46,126 nt of DNA from an uncultured Clostridia bacterium (GTDB taxonomy: Bacteria > Bacillota > Clostridia > TANB77 > CAG-508). The DNA is taken from the NCBI GenBank assembly GCA_934140005.1, contig CAKPBB010000015.1:1-46126 (forward strand), written 5' to 3'. A model generated the notes under the pieces. That model was not told the DNA's origin, made no database searches, and was given only the letters and a program-made list of their open reading frames with translations. Made by a program: the position numbers and the translations under genes. This document shows, one piece after another, positions 26,131 through 34,214 of this stretch (its first letter is position 1; each line of letters opens with the position of its first letter).

Positions 26131-27513
26131 TTAACTCATATAGTCTTTTAGGCGTTTGCTTCTGCTTGGATGTCTTAATTTTCTTAAAGCTTTTGCTTCA
26201 ATTTGACGAATTCTTTCACGAGTTACTTGGAATTCTTTACCAACTTCTTCAAGTGTTCTAGCTTTTCCATCTTCTAACCCAAAACGAAGTTTTAAAACTT
26301 TTGCTTCTCTTGGAGTTAAAGTACTCATAACTTCTTCAAGTTGCTCTTTTAATAATGTATAAGCAGCTGAATCATGTGGTGCAGGTGACTCATCATCTGG
26401 AATGAAATCTCCTAAATGACTATCATCTTCTTCACCAATTGGTGTTTCCAAAGATACTGGATCTTGTGCTATTTTTTGAATTTCCATAACTTTTTCTACT
26501 GGAATTTCCATTTCTTCAGCAATTTCTTCTGGCGTTGGCTCTCTTCCTAAAATTTGAAGTAAGTGTCTTGATGTACGAATCAATTTGTTAATTGTTTCTA
26601 CCATATGAACTGGAATACGAATTGTTCTTGCTTGGTCTGCAATAGCTCTTGTTATAGCTTGTCTAATCCACCATGTAGCATAAGTTGAAAATTTAAATCC
26701 CTTTGTATAATCAAATTTTTCAACAGCTTTAATTAGTCCCATATTTCCTTCTTGTATTAAGTCTAAGAAAAGCATTCCTCTACCAACATATTTTTTAGCA
26801 ATACTTACAACTAATCTTAAATTTGATTCCGCAAGTTTTTGTTTAGCTTCTTCATCATTTTCAAGTATTCTTTTAGCTAAATCTAATTCTTCATCAAAAG
26901 AAAGTAATGGAATTCTTCCTATTTCTTTTAAGTACATTCTAACAGGGTCATCAACACTGATGCCATCCATGTTTCCTATATCAATATCATCAAGTTTGAT
27001 ATTTTCAACTTCTTCTAAATCTTCTATATCTGGCTCAAATAGGTCATCATCATCTTTTAAAACATTTACTCCAAGTTCTTCAAAAGCATCAAAAACCTTA
27101 TCAATTTCTTCTGGATTTGTTTCACCTAATTCTGCTGCAAGTTCTCCATAAGTAATTTTGCCTTTTTCTTTTGCAGATTTTAATATTTTCATTACTTTTT
27201 CTTGTTCTTTACTATCTATTTTTTTGCCATCAACAATTATTTCAGGTTTTACTTCTTCAGCTTTTTTTGTCTTTTTTTCAGCTTTTACTTCTGTTTTTTC
27301 TAAATCAGCACTCTTTGTTTCTGATTTAGAAGATGCTTTTTCACTTTTGGTAGCCTTCTCTGTTGTATTTTTTTCATCAGTAACCTTCTTTGCTGTACTT
27401 TTCTTTTCAACTTTTTCTTTTGCTTCTTTAGCTTTGTTTTCTACTTTTGGAGTTTTCTTTGTTTTTTCTTTTAGTTCTTCTAATTCAACTTGTCCATCAT
27501 TCTCTTTTTTCAT
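26131..27513 (-). CDS. rpoD: Primary RNA polymerase sigma factor (sigma-A/RpoD)
   Basis: 460 residues. The first 95 or so are a low-complexity Lys/Glu/Thr/Ala-rich extension. A region 1.1-like segment (about 105-150) is followed by region 1.2 (DPVRMYLKEIGRIPLLSFDEE), region 2 with NLRLVVSIAKKYVGRGMLFLDLIQEGN and the -10 helix YTKGFKFSTYATWWIRQAITRAI, region 3, and region 4 with the -35-recognising helix VTRERIRQIEAKAL. This is the housekeeping sigma factor that reads the TTGACA/TATAAT promoters seen across the window. AGGAGG precedes the ATG. It lies 16 bases downstream of dnaG in the conserved primase-sigma operon. Confidence 0.97.
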   Translation of the reverse strand: MKKENDGQVELEELKEKTKKTPKVENKAKEAKEKVEKKSTAKKVTDEKNTTEKATKSEKASSKSETKSADLEKTEVKAEKKTKKAEEVKPEIIVDGKKIDSKEQEKVMKILKSAKEKGKITYGELAAELGETNPEEIDKVFDAFEELGVNVLKDDDDLFEPDIEDLEEVENIKLDDIDIGNMDGISVDDPVRMYLKEIGRIPLLSFDEELDLAKRILENDEEAKQKLAESNLRLVVSIAKKYVGRGMLFLDLIQEGNMGLIKAVEKFDYTKGFKFSTYATWWIRQAITRAIADQARTIRIPVHMVETINKLIRTSRHLLQILGREPTPEEIAEEMEIPVEKVMEIQKIAQDPVSLETPIGEEDDSHLGDFIPDDESPAPHDSAAYTLLKEQLEEVMSTLTPREAKVLKLRFGLEDGKARTLEEVGKEFQVTRERIRQIEAKALRKLRHPSRSKRLKDYMS

Positions 27514-27529
27514 TCTAATTAATAACCTC

Positions 27530-29317
27530 CTACTTCTTTTTAGCCAGCTCTATAATTATATTGTTTAATTCTTTTTCCAAATTCATTATATCTTCTTTTG
27601 AAAGATTTCCTGTATTATCCAATTGTTTTATAATTTCATTTTTTCTGTTATTTAATCTTTCTTTATTATAAATAATTATAATATCTTCTATACATTTTTC
27701 TGTTGAAGTAATTTCATAATCAGTAACCATTATTTCACTAATATGATTTTGAATTTCTTGATCTTCAATATTAGAAACAAGTGAAACAACTTTTTCTTGA
27801 TTTAAGTTATTAGCTTCAGTAATGATTTTAAATATTTTTTTATTTATTTCTACTTTAAAATCACTTTCTAAAATATTTGCTTTTATTTTTTCAAAAGCTT
27901 CATCATAATTATTTATCAATAAATATAAAACTAATTTTTCTCTCTTAATAATTGCATCACTCACATCTTCAGTCTTTATAGTTTCACTATTTATTTTTCT
28001 ATTTAAAACTTCTTTAGTTGGTGCACTTGTATATGTAAGTTTATTTACTTCTGCATAGATTGCTTCTTTTGAAATCTGATATTGTTTTGCTACATTTTCT
28101 ATATAAATTTCTCTTTCAATTTTATTTTCAACTTTAGCTAACACTTTTGTTATTTCTTTCAAAAATTTAACTTTATCTGTTGCATTTTCTAAATTATATT
28201 TTTCCTTTAGCATTTTTATTCTAAATTCTACTAAAGATATAGCATTATCAACTAAAAGATTAAATCTACCACTTCCATATTTAATGATAAACTCATCAGG
28301 ATCTTTTGCACCTTCCATTTGAAGAACTCTAGCATCACAACCAAGTTTTGTTAAAATTTCTAGTGCTCTGAGTATTGCCTCTTGTCCAGCACCATCTGAA
28401 TCATAACTTAAAATTATTTGCTCTCCATATCTTGCTAAGAGCCTTGCTTGTTCTTCAGTAAGTGCTGTTCCTAAAGATGCCACAACATTGTGTATCCCTC
28501 TTTGATGAAGAGAGATTGCATCCATATATCCTTCTACTAAAATAAGTCTTTTATCATTTGTTTGTCTAGCTATATTTAAAGCAAATAAATGCTTCTTTTT
28601 TGAATATATTAAATTCTCATTCGAATTGATATATTTAGCCATTTTTTCATTATTGTCTAGTCTTCTACCACCAAAAGCAACAACTTTTCCATTCACTGTC
28701 ATTATAGGAAACATCAATCTTTTCCTAAATCTATCTATGTACTCTCCTCTATCATTTTTATTTACTAGACCTGTTGCTAATATTTCTTCATCTTTAAAGC
28801 CTTTTGCCTTAAGCATTTTGTATAATTCGTTATACTCACCAGAATATCCGATTTTAAAAGCTTTTAAAGTAGCATTATCCATTTTTCTTTGTTTTACATA
28901 GTCTTGTGCAATTTTAGCTAGTGGTTTGTACAATCTTTCATGGTAAAACATGGCGGTTTCTATGTTTATTTTAAACATTCTATCTTTTAAATACTGTTTT
29001 TCATTAAATCCTTCATTTTCTAATGTAGGTAATTGAATTCTTGCTCTTTCAGCAAGGATTTCAATACTTTCTTTAAAAGATACTTTTTCAATTTCACTTA
29101 TAAAATTGAATACATCTCCGCCTTTATGACATCCAAAGCAATGGAAATATTGTCTATCTGGAGAAACAGAAAAAGAAGGTGATTTTTCATTGTGAAAAGG
29201 ACATAATCCGAAATAATTTCTTCCACTTCTTTTTAAAACAACATATTGAGATATGACTTCAACTATATCATTTGCTGATCGAATTTCTTCTTTTAATTCA
29301 TTACTATATTGAACCAT
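27530..29317 (-). CDS. dnaG: DNA primase
   Basis: 596 residues. It makes RNA primers for DNA replication. The N-terminal CHC2 zinc domain (CPFHNEKSPSF ... FHCFGCHKGGD), the catalytic core (about 120-245) and the Toprim domain with LVEGYMDAISLHQRG and SYDSDGAG are present, followed by a helicase-binding C-terminal region. I place the start at 29317 (MVQYSNELKEEIRS). The family begins there, AAAGG precedes it, and the promoter at 29393-29421 would start transcription downstream of the longer frame's ATG at 29392. It leads the dnaG-rpoD operon. Confidence 0.96.
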   Translation of the reverse strand: MVQYSNELKEEIRSANDIVEVISQYVVLKRSGRNYFGLCPFHNEKSPSFSVSPDRQYFHCFGCHKGGDVFNFISEIEKVSFKESIEILAERARIQLPTLENEGFNEKQYLKDRMFKINIETAMFYHERLYKPLAKIAQDYVKQRKMDNATLKAFKIGYSGEYNELYKMLKAKGFKDEEILATGLVNKNDRGEYIDRFRKRLMFPIMTVNGKVVAFGGRRLDNNEKMAKYINSNENLIYSKKKHLFALNIARQTNDKRLILVEGYMDAISLHQRGIHNVVASLGTALTEEQARLLARYGEQIILSYDSDGAGQEAILRALEILTKLGCDARVLQMEGAKDPDEFIIKYGSGRFNLLVDNAISLVEFRIKMLKEKYNLENATDKVKFLKEITKVLAKVENKIEREIYIENVAKQYQISKEAIYAEVNKLTYTSAPTKEVLNRKINSETIKTEDVSDAIIKREKLVLYLLINNYDEAFEKIKANILESDFKVEINKKIFKIITEANNLNQEKVVSLVSNIEDQEIQNHISEIMVTDYEITSTEKCIEDIIIIYNKERLNNRKNEIIKQLDNTGNLSKEDIMNLEKELNNIIIELAKKK

Positions 29318-29392
29318 TACTTCATACCTTTCAAATATATTATTCGACAGATTGTTTTTAAATCCTTCATTTTTTCTAATAAAAGTGAACAT

Positions 29393-29421
29393 AATTTATT
29401 TACTGTTTTGTATTCTGTCAA
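29393..29421 (-). promoter_or_regulatory. dnaG-rpoD promoter
   Basis: TTGACA (29416-29421) and TAAATT (29393-29398) on the minus strand are separated by 17 bases. Confidence 0.6.
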
Positions 29422-29502
29422 ATTTTGTCTATTTTTAAAATAATTTTACGAATTTCTTCTATTTACAAGGTTGTTCAAATTTATGTCAACCCTATGTAAA
29501 GC

Positions 29503-29540
29503 AACAAAAAGATGATATACAAAGTATATCATCTTTAGTT
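29503..29540 (-). terminator. Terminator of the CarD-family gene
   Basis: AAAGATGATATAC (29508-29520) and GTATATCATCTTT (29524-29536) pair perfectly around AAA, with a T-run on the minus strand. Confidence 0.85.
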
Positions 29541-29557
29541 TTTATGTATTCTTGTAA

Positions 29558-30121
29558 CTACGCTTGAATAAATTTCTTCATTACCTTTGGGCTAGAAATT
29601 TCTTCCATTGGTGTAGTTTCTGGAACTACATTGTGCATTTCATAAGAAACATTGATTTTCTGCTCAACTAATTCTTCAACTTCATCTTTTTCTTTATCTT
29701 CAGCTAAAACTAATTCGCTTACAAGAATTTGTTTTGCATTTAATAACATTTTCTTTTCAGTTGTAGATAAACCTTTATCTTTTTGCTTAAAAGTTAAATT
29801 TCTTACAATGTCTGCAACTTCATAAATGTCTCCAGATTTCATCTTTTCAACATTTTCTCTATATCTTTTGTTCCATTTCATAGACATTTCTGTGCATTCT
29901 TGTCCTAATACACTGATTACTTTTCCGGCTGTTTCTTTGTCTATAATGTTTCTAACTCCGATTTGTTCAGCTTTTGCAGTAGGTACCATAACTTTTACTT
30001 CACCTGGCATTTTGATTATATAATAGCTTTGTTTTTCATCTCCAATAGCTTTTTCTTCTATTGATTGAATAACACCAGCTCCATGCATTGGGTATACTAT
30101 TTTATCTCCTACTTTAAACAT
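29558..30121 (-). CDS. CarD-family transcriptional regulator
   Basis: 187 residues. The N-terminal CarD/TRCF RNA-polymerase-interacting domain (about 1-60: MFKVGDKIVYPMHGAGVIQS, then a YYIIKMPGEVKVMVP strand pair) is followed by a helical DNA-binding domain (about 70-155). By family these proteins bind the beta subunit and stabilise open promoter complexes, often at rRNA or stress promoters. The start at 30121 has AAGGAGTGA upstream; the frame from 30139 lacks a site. A near-consensus promoter and a terminator make it a single-gene unit. Confidence 0.9.
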   Translation of the reverse strand: MFKVGDKIVYPMHGAGVIQSIEEKAIGDEKQSYYIIKMPGEVKVMVPTAKAEQIGVRNIIDKETAGKVISVLGQECTEMSMKWNKRYRENVEKMKSGDIYEVADIVRNLTFKQKDKGLSTTEKKMLLNAKQILVSELVLAEDKEKDEVEELVEQKINVSYEMHNVVPETTPMEEISSPKVMKKFIQA

Positions 30122-30165
30122 TTTTGTCACTCCTTCCAAGTAATTCTCTTAATTACTACATTTCT

Positions 30166-30194
30166 ATTATACTACAAAATATACCAAAAGTCAA
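30166..30194 (-). promoter_or_regulatory. Promoter of the CarD-family gene
   Basis: TTGACT (30189-30194) and TATAAT (30166-30171) on the minus strand are separated by 17 bases. Confidence 0.85.
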
Positions 30195-30269
30195 AGTTTT
30201 TTACCAAAATTTACATAAGAAATTTCAATATAGTAGAAAATAAAATTATTTTTTCATTCAAATTATAAA

Positions 30270-30315
30270 TAAAAAAGCTACAAAGCTTCAATTTGCTTTC
30301 AGTAGCTCTTTTTTT
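30270..30315 (-). terminator. dut terminator
   Basis: On the minus strand, AGCTAC and GTAGCT close a stem that also contains GAAAGC pairing with GCTTTG, followed by six T residues. Confidence 0.75.
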
Positions 30316-30322
30316 CTTCAAT

Positions 30323-30784
30323 TTACTTATTTGTTGAACCAAATCCACCTTTTCTAGTACCTTCTGCATTATCATTATCAACAGTTAAATACTTCATAAA
30401 AATAGCTTGCCCAATTGCATCACCTTTTTTTATTTCAACATCATGATCAAAGAAATTATAATAAGCAAACATAAAATGACCATCATTATCTTCATTCTCA
30501 TAGTAATCGCTATCGATAATTCCAACACTATTAGCCATTACTAATCCTCTTTTTCCTGGATTAGAGCTTCTATTACAAAGCATATAAAATTCATCTGGTT
30601 CACAATATGCTTTTAATCCAGTTTTTACTAAAGTTGGTTTTTGTCCTGGTTTAAAAGCTGGAACTATTGTATCTTCAGCAGCTTCTATATCATATCCAGC
30701 AGAATGTTTTGTTTTTCTAACTGGTAAATTTATTCCTTTGTCTTCCCAACCTTTTGCTATTTCAAATCCTCTTTTTCTTTCCAT
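30323..30784 (-). CDS. dut: dUTP diphosphatase (trimeric dUTPase)
   Basis: 153 residues. It hydrolyses dUTP to dUMP and PPi, keeping uracil out of DNA. The five family motifs are visible: SAGYDIEA (motif 1), RSSNPGKRGLVMANSVGIID (motifs 2-3, with the catalytic Asp), GDAIGQAIF (motif 4) and the flexible KGGFGSTN tail (motif 5). A short insertion (YENEDNDGHF) after motif 3 is common in phage and clostridial forms. I use the ATG at 30784, which puts GAAAGGAA about 9 bases upstream; the ATG at 30793 would touch that site. Own promoter and terminator. Confidence 0.93.
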   Translation of the reverse strand: MERKRGFEIAKGWEDKGINLPVRKTKHSAGYDIEAAEDTIVPAFKPGQKPTLVKTGLKAYCEPDEFYMLCNRSSNPGKRGLVMANSVGIIDSDYYENEDNDGHFMFAYYNFFDHDVEIKKGDAIGQAIFMKYLTVDNDNAEGTRKGGFGSTNK

Positions 30785-30813
30785 ATCATGCATTTCCTTT
30801 CTTATTTTTTCTT

Positions 30814-30842
30814 ATTATATATTCTAAAATATCAATTTTCAA
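30814..30842 (-). promoter_or_regulatory. dut promoter
   Basis: TTGAAA (30837-30842) and TATAAT (30814-30819) on the minus strand are separated by 17 bases. Confidence 0.8.
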
Positions 30843-30930
30843 GATTTATTACGTTATTTTGTAATTAATTTTTGATAATGTCATAGTTTTATTACATTAT
30901 TTTCCAAAATTCTATATATATTTATTCAAT

Positions 30931-30976
30931 AAAAAACACTCTTTATCAATATATTTCAATCAATAAAGAGTGTTTT
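30931..30976 (-). terminator. Terminator of the 211-residue anchored protein gene
   Basis: AACACTCTTTAT (30935-30946) and ATAAAGAGTGTT (30963-30974) form a perfect 12-base stem with a T-run on the minus strand. Confidence 0.85.
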
Positions 30977-30979
30977 AAA

Positions 30980-31615
30980 CTAAATTTCATTATATGTATA
31001 ATCTAGATAATTATTTATATCAAAAGTTAAAATATCATCATCAGTAACTGTATTATATGAATATACATATTTTGCTATAGATTTTATTGCATCATTTTTA
31101 TAAAATTCTGTTTTTTCAATATTTCCACTTTCAGAATTTATATAAAAATATTCTGTTTCATCATCTTTTGATAAACTAATTTTTATATTATTTTCAGATT
31201 TGCCTAAATATTTATATTTAGCATTTTCATCAACTAATTTGTTAAATTCATCTAATGCATTTATTGTAATTTCTGTATTATCTGTACTTGATTTTACTAT
31301 TGCTTTTGCATTTTTTAAAATCATTATTGAAGTTTTGTCTTCTGTGTTAATCAAATTTTCTGCTTTTTCAGTAGAAGAATTATTTTGAATTATATAAATA
31401 TAATTATCCTTTTTGTAAGATTCCATACTTCCATTCAAATTATTGCTTTCATCAAAAAATTCTGCTTTAACACTAACATTATTTGCATTCTTAACATCTT
31501 GTTTTATTATACTTTTAATACTTTCCAAAGAGTGTTTATTACTTAAATAAATAGCAACTATAGTCAAAATTACAACTACCAAAATAGCTAAAATAATTAA
31601 AAATTTTTTCTTCAT
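30980..31615 (-). CDS. Membrane-anchored extracytoplasmic protein, possibly LolA/GerS-like fold
   Basis: 211 residues. An N-terminal anchor (about 4-25) is followed by a domain of alternating polar beta strands. The order, a helix after the anchor, repeated short strands, then TEYFYINSESGNIEKTEFYKN, recalls LolA-like beta proteins such as GerS-type lipoproteins, and the gene at 41238 has the same layout. There is no lipobox Cys. The resemblance is structural and by eye, so no function is called. A good promoter and terminator show it is transcribed alone. Confidence 0.6.
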   Translation of the reverse strand: MKKKFLIILAILVVVILTIVAIYLSNKHSLESIKSIIKQDVKNANNVSVKAEFFDESNNLNGSMESYKKDNYIYIIQNNSSTEKAENLINTEDKTSIMILKNAKAIVKSSTDNTEITINALDEFNKLVDENAKYKYLGKSENNIKISLSKDDETEYFYINSESGNIEKTEFYKNDAIKSIAKYVYSYNTVTDDDILTFDINNYLDYTYNEI

Positions 31616-31637
31616 AAACTATACCTCCAATACTGTA

Positions 31638-31666
31638 ATTATAACAAAGTATTAAATTTCAGTCAA
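31638..31666 (-). promoter_or_regulatory. Promoter of the 211-residue anchored protein gene
   Basis: TTGACT (31661-31666) and TATAAT (31638-31643) on the minus strand are separated by 17 bases. Confidence 0.8.
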
Positions 31667-31714
31667 TATTATTGTTTTTTTGACAATTTTAATTTTTTCT
31701 AAACTTTATTTAAA

Positions 31715-31748
31715 ATAAAAAGTACCTTCATTTCTGAAAGTACTTTAT
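31715..31748 (-). terminator. Terminator of the rpsF-ssb-rpsR operon
   Basis: AAAGTACCTTCA and TGAAAGTACTTT pair across a short loop, followed by a T-run on the minus strand. Confidence 0.8.
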
Positions 31749-31769
31749 ATTTTATTATATGTTTATCAA

Positions 31770-32051
31770 TTAGTCTTGAGCATAAGGAATAATAGCAATA
31801 TGTCTTCCTCTTTTAACAGCTGTTGTGATAAATCTTTGATGTTTAGCACAAGCTCCTGTTGCTCTTCTAGGTAATATTTTACCTTTTTCATTGATGAATT
31901 TCTTTAATTGATCAGCATTTTTGTAATCTAATTCAAAGTTTTTGTCATTGCATAATGCACAAACTTTTTTTCTAGCTTTTCTAAACTTTGGGTTGAAATC
32001 ATCATCTTGATTATTTCTATTGTTTCTTCTTGTTTGTTTTTTGTCTGCCAT
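31770..32051 (-). CDS. rpsR: 30S ribosomal protein S18
   Basis: 93 residues, a component of the 30S platform next to S6. The N-terminal third is basic and Asn/Arg-rich. The core has VCALCNDK ... ATGACAKHQRFITTAVKRGRH. The CxxC plus Cys/His pattern marks the zinc-binding (C+) form of S18. The start at 32051 has GGAGG 8 bases upstream; the frame from 32066 has no site. Last gene of the rpsF-ssb-rpsR operon. Confidence 0.97.
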   Translation of the reverse strand: MADKKQTRRNNRNNQDDDFNPKFRKARKKVCALCNDKNFELDYKNADQLKKFINEKGKILPRRATGACAKHQRFITTAVKRGRHIAIIPYAQD

Positions 32052-32087
32052 TTTATTATCCTCCAATCTTTCAAACTTATATTTCCA

Positions 32088-32513
32088 TTAGAATGGTAGG
32101 TCATCATCTGAAGCATTAACTTGGAATTCAGCACTTTGTGATAAATTCTCGCCAAATGTGTTTTCAAAGTTTGCTCCTGCTCCCTCTCCATCTCTTCTAC
32201 TATCTGCAAAATATGCTTCTTCAGCAACAACTTCTGTTACATAATGTTTTTGTCCTTGGTCATCATCCCATGTTCTTGTTTGTAATCTTCCAATAATGCC
32301 AACTTGTTGACCTTTTTTGAAATATTTACTACAAAATTCTCCTGTTTTGCTCCAAGCAACAATATTTATGAAATCAGCTTGTCTTTCTTCGCCTTGTCTT
32401 GCGAATCTTCTGTTTACTGCTAAACTGAAAGATGCTACTAAAGTATTGTTTGTTTGAGTATATCTTACTTCTGGATCTCTTGTTAAACGACCCATTAAAA
32501 TTACTTTGTTCAT
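32088..32513 (-). CDS. ssb: Single-stranded DNA-binding protein
   Basis: 141 residues. An OB-fold (1-105) starts MNKVILMGRLTRDPEVRYTQ and includes FINIVAWSKTGEFCSKYFKKG. A glycine/Asn linker leads to the acidic C-terminal tip DDDLPF that recruits replication and repair partners. It protects single-stranded DNA in replication and repair. It lies between rpsF and rpsR on the same strand with 26- and 36-base gaps, the classic arrangement. Confidence 0.97.
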   Translation of the reverse strand: MNKVILMGRLTRDPEVRYTQTNNTLVASFSLAVNRRFARQGEERQADFINIVAWSKTGEFCSKYFKKGQQVGIIGRLQTRTWDDDQGQKHYVTEVVAEEAYFADSRRDGEGAGANFENTFGENLSQSAEFQVNASDDDLPF

Positions 32514-32539
32514 TTACTCGTTTCCTTTCACTTTACAGA

Positions 32540-32827
32540 TTATTCTTCGTCTTTTCTTATAGTGATAAATTTCATTACTTCGTCAGTAATTCTGTAAACT
32601 CTTTCAAGTTCTGCAACGATACTTGGATTAGCTTCAAAATTAAGAACTACATAATTTCCTTCTGTGTTTTTTTGAATTTCGTAAGCTAATTTTTTCTTTC
32701 CTAATTCATCAACACTTTCAACTTTTCCATCACCATTAATTAAGTCTGAAAATTTTTGGATTAAAGATTTAACTCCTGCATCTTCAACACTTGGATTAAT
32801 AATGAATACAGATTCGTATTTATTCAT
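32540..32827 (-). CDS. rpsF: 30S ribosomal protein S6
   Basis: 95 residues with the ferredoxin-like S6 fold. It opens MNKYESVFIINP and contains the KLAYEIQKNTEGNYVVLNFEA block that contacts S18 and 16S rRNA. AAGGAGGTGA stands 8 bases before the ATG. First gene of the rpsF-ssb-rpsR operon, with a promoter at 32910-32938 and a structured leader. Confidence 0.97.
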   Translation of the reverse strand: MNKYESVFIINPSVEDAGVKSLIQKFSDLINGDGKVESVDELGKKKLAYEIQKNTEGNYVVLNFEANPSIVAELERVYRITDEVMKFITIRKDEE

Positions 32828-32905
32828 TATTCTTTCACCTCCTTTTGGATATAAAACCCATAAATATATATGAGTAAGGATTTTAGGCTTTCACCTAAAA
32901 TGCTT
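32828..32905 (-). promoter_or_regulatory. Structured 5' leader of rpsF
   Basis: The leader carries a perfect hairpin (ATTTTAGG / CCTAAAAT, 32880-32901) and a second, weaker stem before the ribosome-binding site. In many bacteria the S6:S18 complex binds its own leader. I did not find the CCG-containing bulge of that motif, so autoregulation is only possible. Confidence 0.35.
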
Positions 32906-32909
32906 AATT

Positions 32910-32938
32910 ATTTTACCATATTTTTTTGGTAAATTCAA
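32910..32938 (-). promoter_or_regulatory. rpsF-ssb-rpsR promoter
   Basis: TTGAAT (32933-32938) and TAAAAT (32910-32915) on the minus strand are separated by 17 bases. Confidence 0.7.
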
Positions 32939-32965
32939 GTTTATTTTTAACATTTTTTTGTTTTA

Positions 32966-33023
32966 TTAAAAAAGCACGCAATTTCAGCTATTCAAAAATA
33001 ACTATAATCACGTGCTTTTTTGC
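32966..33023 (-). terminator. Terminator of the Cys/His hypothetical gene
   Basis: AAAAAAGCACG (32968-32978) and CGTGCTTTTTT (33011-33021) pair. The inner part holds a second stem (AGCTATT / AATAACT). Confidence 0.8.
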
Positions 33024-33041
33024 TGTGTTACATTAAAAATT

Positions 33042-33554
33042 TTATCTAATCCAAAAATATCCTAAAAATTTTATTCCATACTCTTCAAACTTTACCTTTT
33101 CTGGTAAGATTGGTATTCCTCTTGAATCTGTAACCTTTCTTACATCTCCATTGTATCCTAGTTTTTCAGACCATACATTACCTTTGTTTAGTCTCATAAA
33201 ATGAAAATCTCCACCAACAATGTAAAACATAGCAACTTTAAAACCAGTTTTAGGCTCGATAGCATCTGACTCTTGAATCTTATATCCCATGCTCTCTACA
33301 TCCAGTTTAAAATATTCTATAGCATTACTAGTTCCAAAGACCCGACATTCATTTCCAATAGAAAAACCAAGTGTTCCAAACAGCTCACAGTTTTCTACAC
33401 TGAAATATGTTTGAAAAGCATAAGCATAACAATTAGTGTGTTTGATTTCTTCACTAGTTAACTTTTCATCATAGATTGGTAAATATTTTTTATGCCACAT
33501 CAAAGTTTTAAGTTCCAAATAGAAACTCTTTTTGGTTATTAATTCTATATCCAT
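33042..33554 (-). CDS. Hypothetical protein with Cys/His peptidase-like pattern
   Basis: 170 residues, no signal or membrane segment. NCYAYAF near residue 42 and GGDFHFMRLNKGNVWSEKLG around 114-133 recall a group of papain/NlpC-like domains in which C42 and H118 would be the catalytic pair. This is inferred from pattern only. The DSRGIPI turn follows, as in that group. The gene has a perfect AAGGAGG site and its own terminator. Composition is less AT-rich than its neighbours and residue 71 is encoded by CGG, a codon the native genes avoid, so I take it as acquired. Confidence 0.65.
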   Translation of the reverse strand: MDIELITKKSFYLELKTLMWHKKYLPIYDEKLTSEEIKHTNCYAYAFQTYFSVENCELFGTLGFSIGNECRVFGTSNAIEYFKLDVESMGYKIQESDAIEPKTGFKVAMFYIVGGDFHFMRLNKGNVWSEKLGYNGDVRKVTDSRGIPILPEKVKFEEYGIKFLGYFWIR

Positions 33555-33663
33555 ATTAATGGCCTCCTTGTTGTCTCTTCAAGATGTGTATAGACCTACA
33601 TTAAAATAGTAACTTTTACATTATATTCCACTTTATTACTTTTTTCAATCCCTCATGTTGTTT

Positions 33664-34176
33664 TTATTGATATTGTGTTAAATCAAAATTTGTATATTCT
33701 GAAAGATCTATTGTATATTTTTTTCCTTCTACTTCTGAAACTTGTACACCTTTTTCATAATATATCGTATGAGTAAGTTCATTAATGTAAAATTTATCTT
33801 CCGCTTTTGAATTACTTAAAGTAATTCCACCTAATTTTTGATAAGAATCTTCAGTTAAAAGATAATAAATGTCTCCATCATTTCCATTTCTTTCAGCAAG
33901 CCATTTATATGTTGAAGCAATATTTTCATTAGTCATTCCATTAACATTTATTTTATTTTCTTCGCCTGCTTTCACTGGTAAAGTGCCATTTTGCAAATAA
34001 TATATATCTATTTTTTCTTGTAAATTACTTATATCCGCATACATATTATTTAATTGTTTTACATGTACACTTGATAATGAAGAAAAAGTAATCGTAGATA
34101 AAATCAACATAAATAACAAAATTGTAATTGTTAGTGCTACAAGTGTAATACCTTTATCATTTTTAAAATTAATCAT
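33664..34176 (-). CDS. Prepilin-like protein, orphan
   Basis: 170 residues. MINFKNDKGITLVALTITIL is a class III-type leader: basic tail, cleavable Gly at residue 9, and a hydrophobic helix. The mature domain (about 32-170) contains a long amphipathic helix (VKQLNNMYADISNLQEKIDI) and a C-terminal strand region. It resembles the orphan prepilin-like gene at 8105-8599 in design but not in domain sequence. GAGAGG precedes the ATG. No pilus assembly genes are nearby. Confidence 0.75.
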   Translation of the reverse strand: MINFKNDKGITLVALTITILLFMLILSTITFSSLSSVHVKQLNNMYADISNLQEKIDIYYLQNGTLPVKAGEENKINVNGMTNENIASTYKWLAERNGNDGDIYYLLTEDSYQKLGGITLSNSKAEDKFYINELTHTIYYEKGVQVSEVEGKKYTIDLSEYTNFDLTQYQ

Positions 34177-34214
34177 TTGTTTTTCCTCTCAAATTTTCTA
34201 AATATAGTTTACTA

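Noticed and set aside
29318..29392. Longer dnaG start at 29392
   Set aside because: The promoter would begin transcription downstream of it, and DnaG proteins begin at YSNELKEEIR.
31928..32230. 100-residue frame overlapping ssb and rpsR
   Set aside because: It is out of frame with two unmistakable genes and has no ribosome-binding site.
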